From: Streptomyces sp. B21-105
GTDB lineage: Bacteria > Actinomycetota > Actinomycetes > Streptomycetales > Streptomycetaceae
DNA: 64,000 nucleotides
Reading direction: 5' to 3'
NCBI RefSeq assembly: GCF_036898465.1
Contig: NZ_JARUMJ010000001.1
Coordinates: 4,216,001-4,280,000 of the forward strand
Below are positions 48,507-57,029 of the stretch, piece after piece. The notes beneath the pieces are model-generated. The model worked only from the letters and a program-made list of their open reading frames with translations. It ran no database searches and was not told where the DNA came from. How positions within the stretch are numbered: position 1 is the first letter of the stretch; each line of letters opens with the position of its first letter. A program made the translations under genes and the position numbers.

Positions 48507-51500
48507 TCAGTCGAACCAGCGGTCGCGGGCCAGTTCCTGAGTGCGGGTCGGGTCCTCGAGCAGGGCGGCGACCTCGAACCGGCGCGGCCACTGCCCGGCC
48601 GCCCAGGCGAGGCCGGCCGCGACGCCTTCCAGGGTGGCGGCGTGCAGGACGCCGCCGTCCGTCAGCCGCCAGTCGATCTCGACGCCGTCGACGACCAGTT
48701 CCCCGTGCTCGACATAGGTGGCGGGCGTGCGCGGCCCGAGCAGTACGCGCACCGGCTCCGGGACGTCGCGTTCGGCGCCCTCGGAGTCGACCTCACCGGT
48801 CACGGACTCGCTGAGCCGCCGCACCTGGAACAGCTCGGCCAGGTCGGCGGCCCGCGACGGCCGCACGGGCAACAGCGGGACACCCTCCGTGAAGGGCAGC
48901 AGATCGGGTGAGTCGACGACCACGGCGTCCGCCGCGTCCACCACCTCGACCCGGCCGTCCACGACGGCCCTCAGCTCGTCCGGCAGGGTGACCTGCTCCG
49001 GATCCAGCTCCGCCAACGCCCCGTACAATCCGTGCAGTTGGGCGGAGGTGACGGGGCGCTCCGGATCGGCGAGACGGTCCAGGAGCTCGGCCGCGCCGCC
49101 CGGCTCGTCGAGAAGCGCGGCCACCGAGGTGCGCACCCCGAGGGCCCGCAGCACCTGCTCGTCGTCGAAGCCCGTGGCGTCGGCCTCGTCGTACAGGCCG
49201 CGCAGCAGCGGGTCACCGCCGGAGGCCAGCAGTCCGGCCGGGCGGCGGCCGTCGAGCACCGGGTTCCCGCGCAGCCACCAGGCCGTGTACGGCCGTACCG
49301 TCTCGTGGGTGCCGTCGGGCAGCAGGACGCGCAGCGGCTGTACGAGGGCGTCCCGCAGCGGCGGCCGGGCGAGCAGGGCGAGCGCCTGCGGCCAGCGGTC
49401 CTCGTCGACGAGGTCGAGGTCGCGCACGGCGACCAGTTCGGTGGCGACCGGCGGCACCGGGCTGTCGGGGAAGCGGTCGAGGACGTCCTCGCACCACACG
49501 TCGACGGCGTCCAGCAGCCCCGCGTCGTCCGGCTCGGCGAAGTCCCCGTCCCGGGGCTCCAGTTCGTCCGGGTCGAGGACGACGTCGGTGGCGCGGACCA
49601 GCGCGAAGTCGGCGAGGACACCGCAGGCCGCGAGTGGCTGCTCGCCCCACTTCTCCGCCAACTCCGCGTCCACAAAAGCGACTTCGCCTTCCCGGATGAC
49701 GGAGGCGAAGGCGCTGCCGGGCAGCACGAGCTCACCGGCGGGCGACAGTTCGCCGTCCTCGTCGGGCAGGGCGAGCGCGCCGAGCCACGGCTCGTCGCCA
49801 GGCTCCAGACCCGCGTCCCGCACGAGCGCGAGGACGGCGTCGGCGAGCTCCTCCGCGTCCGGGGCTCCCTGGTCGTCCCAGGCGCCGCCGTCGTCGTCCA
49901 GGGACGCGGCGACGGCGGCCCGTACCTGCGGCGTGGTCAGGACGGCGCGCGGCGTGGCGGGCAGCGCGCCCAGCTTCTCCAGCAGGGGGTGCGCGGCGTC
50001 CTCGTGGGCGACCTTGAGGCCGAGCCGGCCGAGGACGTCGGCGTCGAGACCGGCCGAGTCCGGGGTGGGCAGCAGCACCTGGCGCGGGCCGATGACCGTC
50101 CGCCGTCCCCCGCCGGCGCCGAAGCCGGCTGCCTGGGAAGCGCCTCCGGCGAGCGGCACGGGCAGCCCCGTCAGCCGGTCCGGGTCGACCCCGGCGAGGC
50201 TGTCGTACAGCCGGTGCCACCAGCCCGGCTCCTTGTCCAGGCCGGCCAGCCGGTCGACGACGTCCGCGAGCGGGATCCGGGCGACGCCGAGCGTGCGCAG
50301 CTCGACGCGCCGCTCGAGACCGGCGGGCAGCAGCGTCGGCAGCACCTCCGCCAGCACCCGCACGGTGTCGGCGCCGGCGCCCTCGACGACCTCGGCGTCC
50401 CGGGGGCGCAGCGCCTCCGACAGTGCCTCGGGCAGGGGCTCGGGCAGCCCCACCGCGTCCGCGCCCACGCCCTCGCCGGCTGCCGCCGACTCCGGCGCGG
50501 GCGGGGCGGCCGGCGGCAGGAACGCGGTGCGCGGCAGCAGCTCCAGGACGGCCTGGCGCAACGCCCCGTCCAGCGCCCCCTTGCCCAGCGGGCCGGGCAC
50601 CAGGTCGATGATCCCGACGCCCACCGGCCGCCAGCCGGCGAGGAGTTCGGCGTACGCCTCGGCCGCCCGCCGCACCAGATGGTCGGTCAGCGGACCGGGC
50701 GCCGCGTGCCGGCGGGTGGTGTCGAGCGGGAAGGAAGCGATGAGCAGGGCGGGCAGCCCCAGCGGCTCGTCGCTGGGGGTGGGCGCGTGCACGACCGGCG
50801 TGGTGCGGGGCGCGACGGGCGCGCCGTCGTCGTCGACGGGCACCGCCCAGGTGACCGACCAGTGGGGCCGCAGCCGCTCCTCCACCGGACGGTCGGCGAG
50901 CAGTCCGGCGCCGAGCGGGCCGTGCGCGGCGGCGGTCCGCCACCGGGTGACGCCGCGCTCGCTGTCGGTGACGACGGTGAGCTCTCCGTCGACGGAACGG
51001 CGCAGGGTGCGCGCGGCGCCGTCCCCGACCTCGATGACGACCTCCGCCAGCCCCGGCAGGGCGAGCAGGAGGGCGTCGTCGACGGCGGTGAGGAGACGCT
51101 CGGCGAGATCGGCCGCCGCGGCGTCGCGCAGCGGGAGGATGACGGCCGTGTCGTACGGGTCGGGGGCCGTGCCCTGGGCCGCGAACGGCAGCCGCAGCAG
51201 CGGCACATGTCCGTCGCGCCGCCGGACCTCGTCACCGAGGCCGGGACTGTGCCGGGCGGTCTCGGAGGCGAGCGAGCGGGCCTCGGCGAGGTCCCAGCGG
51301 ACACCGCCGTGCCGTCCGACCACAGCCGGTTCGTCGGTCACGGCGAGGACGGCGGCGAAGCCGACGCCGAACCGCCCGACGGCCACGGCGGACTGCCGCT
51401 CCTCCCGCTTGGCGGACGCCCGCAGCGTCGCGAGGGACTCCACCCCGGCGGCGTCCAGGGGCGCGCCGGTGTTGGCCGCGACGAGAACCCCGTCCCGCAG

Positions 51501-51740
51501 GGTGAGACGCAGCTGTCCCGGCACCCCGCCCCGGGCCGCGGCGTCGGCGGCGTTCTGCGCCAGCTCTACGACGAGCCGGTCCCGGTAACCGCCGAGGACG
51601 AGATCCTCCTCGGCGTTGGCGTCCTCCCGGAAGCGGGCGGGACTGGTGGCCCAGGCGTCCAGCACTCCACGGCGCAGGCGTGCCGTGCCGAACGGATCCG
51701 CGCCCTCGGGCGCCGGCCGCACGAACTTGCTCACGTTCAC
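48507..51740 (-). CDS. Sacsin-like protein with an N-terminal GHKL (Hsp90-type) ATPase domain
   Basis: This very large (1077-residue) soluble protein begins with a GHKL ATP-binding fold: VVELAQNAADAAARG near residue 58 (Glu and Asn of the N-box), LVAANTGAPL near 82 and GRFGVGFAAVLAVTDEP near 115. Together these resemble the sacsin/Hsp90 N-domain. The remaining 850 residues are acidic, Leu- and Asp-rich and lack recognisable domains. Proteins like this are conserved in Streptomyces but of unknown function; a chaperone-like role is an inference from the ATPase. GTG 51740 follows GAGGAG; GTG 51734 is possible. Confidence 0.75.
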   Translation of the reverse strand: MNVSKFVRPAPEGADPFGTARLRRGVLDAWATSPARFREDANAEEDLVLGGYRDRLVVELAQNAADAAARGGVPGQLRLTLRDGVLVAANTGAPLDAAGVESLATLRASAKREERQSAVAVGRFGVGFAAVLAVTDEPAVVGRHGGVRWDLAEARSLASETARHSPGLGDEVRRRDGHVPLLRLPFAAQGTAPDPYDTAVILPLRDAAAADLAERLLTAVDDALLLALPGLAEVVIEVGDGAARTLRRSVDGELTVVTDSERGVTRWRTAAAHGPLGAGLLADRPVEERLRPHWSVTWAVPVDDDGAPVAPRTTPVVHAPTPSDEPLGLPALLIASFPLDTTRRHAAPGPLTDHLVRRAAEAYAELLAGWRPVGVGIIDLVPGPLGKGALDGALRQAVLELLPRTAFLPPAAPPAPESAAAGEGVGADAVGLPEPLPEALSEALRPRDAEVVEGAGADTVRVLAEVLPTLLPAGLERRVELRTLGVARIPLADVVDRLAGLDKEPGWWHRLYDSLAGVDPDRLTGLPVPLAGGASQAAGFGAGGGRRTVIGPRQVLLPTPDSAGLDADVLGRLGLKVAHEDAAHPLLEKLGALPATPRAVLTTPQVRAAVAASLDDDGGAWDDQGAPDAEELADAVLALVRDAGLEPGDEPWLGALALPDEDGELSPAGELVLPGSAFASVIREGEVAFVDAELAEKWGEQPLAACGVLADFALVRATDVVLDPDELEPRDGDFAEPDDAGLLDAVDVWCEDVLDRFPDSPVPPVATELVAVRDLDLVDEDRWPQALALLARPPLRDALVQPLRVLLPDGTHETVRPYTAWWLRGNPVLDGRRPAGLLASGGDPLLRGLYDEADATGFDDEQVLRALGVRTSVAALLDEPGGAAELLDRLADPERPVTSAQLHGLYGALAELDPEQVTLPDELRAVVDGRVEVVDAADAVVVDSPDLLPFTEGVPLLPVRPSRAADLAELFQVRRLSESVTGEVDSEGAERDVPEPVRVLLGPRTPATYVEHGELVVDGVEIDWRLTDGGVLHAATLEGVAAGLAWAAGQWPRRFEVAALLEDPTRTQELARDRWFD

Positions 51741-51794
51741 TCTTCTCCTCGGCGTGAGGACGAAGGTACCGCTCACGGAAGCGCCCACGTCCCC

Positions 51795-51870
51795 GGCTTC
51801 GGTTCCGGCTTCGGTTCCGGCTTCGATTCCGGTTCCGGTTCCGGCTCCGGCTCCGGCTCCGGCTCCGGCC
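51795..51870. repeat. 6-bp/12-bp tandem repeat, GGTTCCGGCTTC type
   Basis: A purine/pyrimidine-alternating array of CCGG(C/T)TCC units lies between the sacsin-like and DUF3027 genes. It can be read as (GS)n in one frame, but no gene spans it. It is simple-sequence DNA likely to vary among strains. Confidence 0.8.
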
Positions 51871-51921
51871 GACGCTCTCCCGGCCCGGCCCGGTCCGGCC
51901 CGGCGGCGGGAGGTCCAAGCG

Positions 51922-52848
51922 CTATGAGTGGCCGAGCTCCGCCGCGTCCTCGTCGGCGTCGGTCGGGACCGAACCCGAGTCGGCGGCCGGGCGCAGCGGG
52001 AACGGGTCCACCCGGGTCTCGTCGATCACCGGCGGGGCCGGCCGGGGCGGCGTGGGCATCACCGCCGCCTCCGAATGGCCGCCGCAGCCGTACGCCAGGG
52101 ACACCACGCGGCCGTCGGCCGGGGAGAACTCGTTGGCGCAGACACCGAAGGCCTGCCCCAGCGAGCCGCCGATGCGGGCGAGGAACCCGCAGCTCACACA
52201 GGACGCGGGGGCCGCCTGCGCCATGGGCGTCTTGGGTCCGAAGCCGTCCTCCCAGCGGTCGGCGGCGGTGTGCAGTCCGTAGCGGGACAGCACCCGCGCC
52301 CGGCGCAGGCCCAGTTCCTCGGCCACTGCGGCGATCGTGCCCCGGACCGGGATCGTGGCCAGCTTCGCCGGCGCGGCCGGCGTCACCTCCGCGTCCTCCG
52401 CCTCGGCCAGCAGCGCCATCTCCTCGGAGACGGGCGAGTTCGGCAGCGGCTCGTCCTCCCCGCTGTAGCCCGGCTCCAGACGCAGGTCCTCCGCGTCCGT
52501 GGGCAGCAGGTCACCGGGACCCATGTCGCCGGGGCGCAGCCGCTCGCTCCACGGCACCCACTCCGGCGCCAGGACCGCGTCGGGACCCGGCAGCAGCACC
52601 ACCTCGTCCAGGGTGACGATCTTGGCGCGGGACGCCCGCGCCACCGTCGCCGCCCAGCGCCAGCCCCGGTAGCCCAGCTCCTTGCACTCGAAGTAGTGGG
52701 TGACGACGCGGTCGCCCTCCGAGACGACGCCCGCGTGCTCACCGACCACGCCGGGGGCGGCCGCCTCCTCGGCTGCGGCGCGGGCGAGGTCGACGGCCTC
52801 GGCGCACAGGCGGTCGGGGGTGCGGCTTCGCGTGGTCGCTGCGCTCAC
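51922..52848 (-). CDS. DUF3027-family protein
   Basis: This 308-residue soluble protein has HYFECKELGYRGWRWAATVAR near 45, a middle acidic region, and SCVSCGFLARIGGSLGQAFGVCANEFSPADGRVVSLAYGCGGHSE near the end, whose CxxC and later Cys residues suggest a metal site. This pattern is the actinobacterial DUF3027 family, of unknown role. GTG 52848 follows TAGGAGAGAAG. It lies beside the sacsin-like gene on the same strand, separated by 181 bp and a repeat. Confidence 0.82.
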   Translation of the reverse strand: MSAATTRSRTPDRLCAEAVDLARAAAEEAAAPGVVGEHAGVVSEGDRVVTHYFECKELGYRGWRWAATVARASRAKIVTLDEVVLLPGPDAVLAPEWVPWSERLRPGDMGPGDLLPTDAEDLRLEPGYSGEDEPLPNSPVSEEMALLAEAEDAEVTPAAPAKLATIPVRGTIAAVAEELGLRRARVLSRYGLHTAADRWEDGFGPKTPMAQAAPASCVSCGFLARIGGSLGQAFGVCANEFSPADGRVVSLAYGCGGHSEAAVMPTPPRPAPPVIDETRVDPFPLRPAADSGSVPTDADEDAAELGHS

Positions 52849-52915
52849 AGGTATCGCTTCTCTCCTACGCCGTCTCTCGGTGCGCCCCTCGAGGCGGCGG
52901 GTGCGGACGGAGCGG

Positions 52916-52955
52916 CTGGGGGTACCTCCCAGGCCTGAGGCACTGGGGGAGCGCC
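52916..52955. repeat. Imperfect-palindrome element of a recurrent Streptomyces type
   Basis: CTGGGGGTACCTCCCAG followed by CACTGGGGGAG resembles a short dispersed sequence that I recall seeing in many Streptomyces intergenic regions. The count in this genome cannot be judged from one window. It lies in the 503-bp gap upstream of the DUF3027 gene. Confidence 0.35.
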
Positions 52956-53127
52956 GCGTCGACGTCCGCGCCCGATCGCGCTCGGGCGCGCCTGCTGTCA
53001 TCCATTCTGCGGGATGGCCGGGAGGCGCGCGGCCGAGAACAATCGCCACGGCGCGCTACGCACGCTACCTTCTCGCGGACGCTCGGCCTACACCGACGGG
53101 ACGTTTCCCACCCACCGGAAACCCCCG

Positions 53128-53282
53128 AAGCCCGCCGGAACCCCTCTGAAAGCGTTACCGAAGCCCGCCGGAACCCCTCCGGTAAGCCCACGGGAAGCGT
53201 TCCCGAAGCGTTTCCCAAGCCCACGGGAAGCGTTCCTCAGGCACTCCCGAAGCCCACCGGAAGCACTCCGGAAGCCCGACGC
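53128..53282. repeat. Degenerate tandem array with a 33-bp period
   Basis: AAGCCC(G/A)(C)CGGAA cores recur at 53128, 53161, 53184, 53217 and 53250; four of five steps are 33 bp and one is 23 bp. Because 33 is a multiple of three, all frames on both strands stay open, so an encoded 11-residue repeat peptide (minus strand, FGNAFRGVPAG-like) is possible but unproven. It lies in the DUF3027-MFS gap. Confidence 0.75.
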
Positions 53283-53351
53283 GCCGACCGTCACACGGCC
53301 ATACGCGCGGTAACCGCACTATGCGCGGCTTTCTCGGGGCACTATGACGGG

Positions 53352-54785
53352 GTGGCAGCCGCACGGACTCCCCAGGGCGCCACCGGGATCGGTGCGACGA
53401 AGGGGACCAAGGGGAGGAGCAGAGTGAGCGGTTCGGGCCGGAAGAGCGGTTCCGTCCGCGCGGTCGGACGTGCCCTGCACTTCCCGTTCACCGGCGCCGC
53501 CCGCGGGATCAGGAAGGCGACCCACGCGCACGGCGCCGGCGAGTCCGGCCTCGGCAAGCTGATCGAACTGCACGGGGTGAACGGCGCCGGCGACGTCATG
53601 ATCACCGTCGCGCTCGCCTCCACGGTGTTCTTCTCCGTGCCCACCGACGAGGCACGCGGCCGCGTCGCCCTCTACCTGGCCATCACCATGGCCCCCTTCA
53701 CCGTGCTCGCCCCGGTGATCGGCCCGCTGCTCGACCGAGTCCCGCACGGCCGGCGCGCCGCGATGGCCGGGGCGATGCTCGCCCGGGCGCTCCTCGCGCT
53801 CGTCCTGTCCGGCGCCGTCGCGACCGGCAGCATCGAGCTGTATCCGGCCGCGCTCGGCGTGCTGGTCTCCTCCAAGGCGTACGGGGTCGTCCGCAGCGCC
53901 GTGGTGCCCCGGCTGCTGCCTCCCGGGTTCTCCCTGGTCAAAGCGAACTCGCGGGTCACCCTCGGGGGTCTCCTCGCCACCGGCGTCGCCGCGCCCGTCG
54001 GCGCCGGGCTGCAGGCGCTCGGCCCGCGCTACCCGCTCTACGGCGCCTTCGTGATCTTCGTGGCGGGGACGTTCCTGTCCTTCTCACTCCCCCGCAAGGT
54101 CGACTCCGCCAAGGGCGAGGACGTGGCCCTGCTCGCCGCCGACGAGCAGCACCTGCACGGCCCGCACCGGCAGCAGCAGAAGCGGCCCGGCCTGCGGACG
54201 GTCGGCATCGCCGTCACCCACGCCCTCGGCGCCAACGCGTCCCTGCGCTGGCTTTCCGGGTTCCTGACCTTCTTCCTGGCGTTTCTGCTGCGCGAGCACC
54301 CGCTCACCGGGCAGAGCGCGGCCGTCTCGCTGGGCATAGTGGCCGTCTCGGCCGGCCTCGGCAACGCGCTCGGCACGGCCGTCGGGGCGTGGCTGCGGTC
54401 CAGAGCACCGGAGATGATCATCGTGACCGTCGTCGCCGTCGTGCTCGGCGCGACGATCACGACGGCCGTGTTCTTCGGCGCGTTCCTGGTGGCCTGTCTG
54501 GCGGCGGTCGCCGGCTTCTCCCAGGCCCTCGCCAAGCTGTCCCTGGACGCGCTGATCCAGCGGGACGTCCCGGAACTGGTCCGCACCTCGGCCTTCGCCC
54601 GCTCCGAGACGATCCTCCAGGTGTGCTGGGTGTTCGGCGGCGCGGTCGGCATCGTCATGCCGCTGAACGGCGCGGTGGGCCTGTCGGTGGCCGCCGCGGT
54701 CGTCGCGCTGGGCTGGGCGACCACCGTCCGCGGCCTGCTGTCCTCGGTGCGGCACGGCGGCGGCGCGAAGCCCCGCGTGGCGTAA
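53352..54785 (+). CDS. MFS transporter
   Basis: A 477-residue permease with about twelve membrane segments after a 65-residue Gly/Arg-rich, basic N-terminus. GPLLDRVPHGRRAAMAGAM is a motif-A-like loop, and SKAYGVVRSAVVPRLLPPGF and VKANSRVTLGG fit the group of actinobacterial MFS proteins of unknown substrate. A His/Gln-rich loop (HLHGPHRQQQKRP) lies near residue 270. GTG 53352 is used, as the plus-strand CACTAT shortly before could be a -10 box. Confidence 0.8.
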   Translation: MAAARTPQGATGIGATKGTKGRSRVSGSGRKSGSVRAVGRALHFPFTGAARGIRKATHAHGAGESGLGKLIELHGVNGAGDVMITVALASTVFFSVPTDEARGRVALYLAITMAPFTVLAPVIGPLLDRVPHGRRAAMAGAMLARALLALVLSGAVATGSIELYPAALGVLVSSKAYGVVRSAVVPRLLPPGFSLVKANSRVTLGGLLATGVAAPVGAGLQALGPRYPLYGAFVIFVAGTFLSFSLPRKVDSAKGEDVALLAADEQHLHGPHRQQQKRPGLRTVGIAVTHALGANASLRWLSGFLTFFLAFLLREHPLTGQSAAVSLGIVAVSAGLGNALGTAVGAWLRSRAPEMIIVTVVAVVLGATITTAVFFGAFLVACLAAVAGFSQALAKLSLDALIQRDVPELVRTSAFARSETILQVCWVFGGAVGIVMPLNGAVGLSVAAAVVALGWATTVRGLLSSVRHGGGAKPRVA

Positions 54786-54789
54786 CCGC

Positions 54790-54814
54790 GCGGCGTGACA
54801 CACGGCCACGCCGC
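54790..54814. terminator. Hairpin after the MFS gene
   Basis: GCGGCGTG at 54790-54797 pairs perfectly with CACGCCGC at 54807-54814 over a 9-nt loop. It lies directly behind the MFS stop codon. Confidence 0.6.
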
Positions 54815-54859
54815 ACCCCACGTAAAGGGACGGCCGGACGCGCCCGATAGCCTTCCGCC

Positions 54860-55372
54860 ATGACCACGATGACCCGCGGCGGAGCCGCTGATGTACCTGG
54901 CGCTGTGCGACGCCGCCGTGTCGTCGCCGCCGCCGGCGCCGTTTGTGCCGGACTGCTCGTCCTGTCGGCCTGCGACAAGCCGACCCCGATGTCCACGATC
55001 ACCGTCGGCCGTGACTCGGTCGCCACCGAGGCCACCTGCGGCGGGGAGGGCACGGCCCTCAAGCCGGACGAGATCACCAAGTGCCTCGCGGACAAGGACA
55101 TCAAGTCCATCAGCGTCGACCCGGACGAGACCGTCCGCTTCGGCGTCGACCCCGACGTGGCCGACGACCGCTGGACGATCCTGATGAACGGCCAGCCGCT
55201 CACCGAGGACAGCGACAAGACGTACCGCACGATCCCGGGCAGCGTGTTCTTCAACGCCCAGTACGGCGCCCAGGGCGACTCCACGCTCGTCACCATCAAG
55301 GCGGGCGACGGCAAGAAGCAGAGCCAGGCGGCGACCGGCCTGTGGTCCTTCAAGCTCAAGAAGGACGACTAG
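54860..55372 (+). CDS. DUF2771 lipoprotein
   Basis: This 170-residue protein has a basic N-terminus, a membrane segment and the lipobox LSAC at residues 35-38, so it should be anchored to the outer face of the membrane. The mature part (DKPTPMSTITVGRDSV..., AQYGAQGDSTLVTIKAG) matches DUF2771. The function is unknown. TAGCCT lies 6 nt before the ATG, so the message is probably leaderless. Menaquinone genes follow directly, and the end of this gene overlaps the predicted mqnB start. Confidence 0.82.
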   Translation: MTTMTRGGAADVPGAVRRRRVVAAAGAVCAGLLVLSACDKPTPMSTITVGRDSVATEATCGGEGTALKPDEITKCLADKDIKSISVDPDETVRFGVDPDVADDRWTILMNGQPLTEDSDKTYRTIPGSVFFNAQYGAQGDSTLVTIKAGDGKKQSQAATGLWSFKLKKDD

Positions 55373-56124
55373 TCACGTCCCCCGCGCGCGTAGTCACGTC
55401 CTCGCCACGCGTCCTCGTGGCCACCGCGGTGCCCGCCGAGCGGGACGCGGTGGCCCGGGCGTTCCCCGGGCCCGGCCGGGAGGTGCACCTGCCCGGCGTG
55501 GCCCTGCACCGCCTGCACGGCCCGGGCGGGACCTGGGACCTGCTCGCCGCCGGGGTGGGCCCCGCGCCAGCCGCCGCGTCCGTCTCGGCCGCGCTGACCG
55601 CCGCACGATACGAGGACGCCCCGTACGGCCTGGTCGTCTCGGCCGGCATCGCGGGCGGCTTCCCGCCCGAGGCGCCCGTCGGCTCCCTCGTCGTCGCGGA
55701 CCGGATCACCGCCGCCGACCTGGGCGCGGAGACCGCGGACGGCTTCCTGCCGGTCACCGAGCTGGGCTTCGGCCAGGTCACCCACGTCCCGCCCCGGTCC
55801 CTCCGCCGGGCGGCCGCGGCCGCCACCGGGGCCGCCGTCGGCACCATCCTGACCGTCTCCACGGTCACCGGCACCGCCTCCCGCGCCGCGGCCCTGCGCG
55901 CGCGCCATCCCCGGGCCCTCGCCGAGGCCATGGAGGGCTTCGGGGTCGCCGAGGCGGCCGACGCGCACGGCACCGCCGTCATGGAGATCCGCGCGGTGTC
56001 CAACCCCGTCGGCCCCCGCGACCGGACCGCCTGGCGCATCGGCGACGCGCTGGCCGCGCTGACGACGGCGTTCGGGAAGCTGGCCCCCGTCCTCGAGAGT
56101 TGGAACCGGCATGACGACCAGTGA
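55342..56124 (+). CDS. mqnB: Futalosine hydrolase; start codon uncertain
   Basis: A purine nucleoside phosphorylase-like protein that removes the base from futalosine (or aminofutalosine) in the alternative menaquinone pathway. VVSAGIAGGFPPEAPVGSLVVAD, TVSTVTGTASRAAAL, AMEGFGVAEAADAHG and EIRAVSNPVG are typical. The expected start near 55372 reads GTC (VTSPARV), not GTG, so no normal codon exists there. The first usable codons are GTG 55342 (overlapping the previous gene by 31 nt) or GTG 55417, which would cut into the first strand (RVLVATAVPAERD). The first is used here. Confidence 0.8.
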   Translation: MVLQAQEGRLVTSPARVVTSSPRVLVATAVPAERDAVARAFPGPGREVHLPGVALHRLHGPGGTWDLLAAGVGPAPAAASVSAALTAARYEDAPYGLVVSAGIAGGFPPEAPVGSLVVADRITAADLGAETADGFLPVTELGFGQVTHVPPRSLRRAAAAATGAAVGTILTVSTVTGTASRAAALRARHPRALAEAMEGFGVAEAADAHGTAVMEIRAVSNPVGPRDRTAWRIGDALAALTTAFGKLAPVLESWNRHDDQ

Positions 56125-57007
56125 GCGTGAGCGGCCCCTGCGGATCGCGTACTCCCCCTGCCCGAACGACACCTTCGTCTTCGACGCCCTGGCCCACGGC
56201 CGGGTCCCGGACGCGCCCGCGCTCGACGTGACGTTCGCGGACATCGACATCACCAACGGCATGGCCGAGCGCGGCGAGTCGGACGTGCTGAAGGTGTCGT
56301 ACGCGGTGCTGCCGTACGTCCTCGACAGCTACGCGCTGCTGCCGTGCGGGGGCGCGCTGGGCCGTGGCTGCGGGCCGCTGGTACTGACCCGCGCGGCGGC
56401 CGGCACCGACGGCCCGGCCGACGGTCCCGTGGGCGGCGCAGCGCTCGCGGGCCGCACGGTCGCCGTGCCGAGCGAGCGGTCGACGGCGTACCTGCTGTTC
56501 CGGCTGTGGGCGGCGGAGCAGGTCCCGGGGGGCGTCGGCGAGATCGTCGTCATGCCGTTCCACGAGATCATGCCGGCCGTGCGCGACGGGAAGGTCGACG
56601 CGGGCCTGGTGATCCACGAGGCCCGCTTCACCTACCGGGACTACGGGCTGCACAAGCTCGCCGACATGGGCGAGCACTGGGAGGCCACGACCGGCCTGCC
56701 GATCCCGCTGGGCGCGATCATCGCCAAGCGGTCCCTGGGCTCGGGGACCCTCGACCGGCTCGCCGGCTCGATCCGCGCGTCCGTGCGCGCCGCCTGGGAC
56801 GACCCCGAGGCCTCCCGGCCGTACGTCATGGAACACGCCCAGGAAATGGATCCGTCCGTCGCCGACCAGCACATCGGCCTGTACGTCAACGAGTTCACGG
56901 CCGAGCTGGGCGAGGACGGCTACGCGGCGGTACGCGGACTGCTGACCCGCGCCGCGGCCGAGGGACTGCTCCCGCCCCTCGGCCCCGGTGCGCTCGACTT
57001 CCCCTGA
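56111..57007 (+). CDS. mqnD: 1,4-dihydroxy-6-naphthoate synthase
   Basis: A 298-residue enzyme of the futalosine menaquinone pathway forming 1,4-dihydroxy-6-naphthoate from cyclic dehypoxanthinyl futalosine. It has a periplasmic-binding-protein-like fold: AYSPCPNDTFVFDALA near the start, DITNGMAERGESDVLKVSY, AVPSERSTAYLL and VIHEARFTYRDYGL. Its ATG overlaps mqnB by 14 nt; the two steps are near neighbours in the pathway, and mqnA and mqnC must lie elsewhere. Confidence 0.92.
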   Translation: MTTSERERPLRIAYSPCPNDTFVFDALAHGRVPDAPALDVTFADIDITNGMAERGESDVLKVSYAVLPYVLDSYALLPCGGALGRGCGPLVLTRAAAGTDGPADGPVGGAALAGRTVAVPSERSTAYLLFRLWAAEQVPGGVGEIVVMPFHEIMPAVRDGKVDAGLVIHEARFTYRDYGLHKLADMGEHWEATTGLPIPLGAIIAKRSLGSGTLDRLAGSIRASVRAAWDDPEASRPYVMEHAQEMDPSVADQHIGLYVNEFTAELGEDGYAAVRGLLTRAAAEGLLPPLGPGALDFP

Positions 57008-57029
57008 TCGACCACCGGCGCAGGCCGGC

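Noticed and set aside
49032..52616. 1194-codon plus-strand frame
   Set aside because: It crosses two minus-strand genes and a simple repeat; its (GS)n run comes from the repeat.
53128..53282. CRISPR-like array
   Set aside because: The units are contiguous and degenerate, with no unique spacers, and no cas genes lie nearby.
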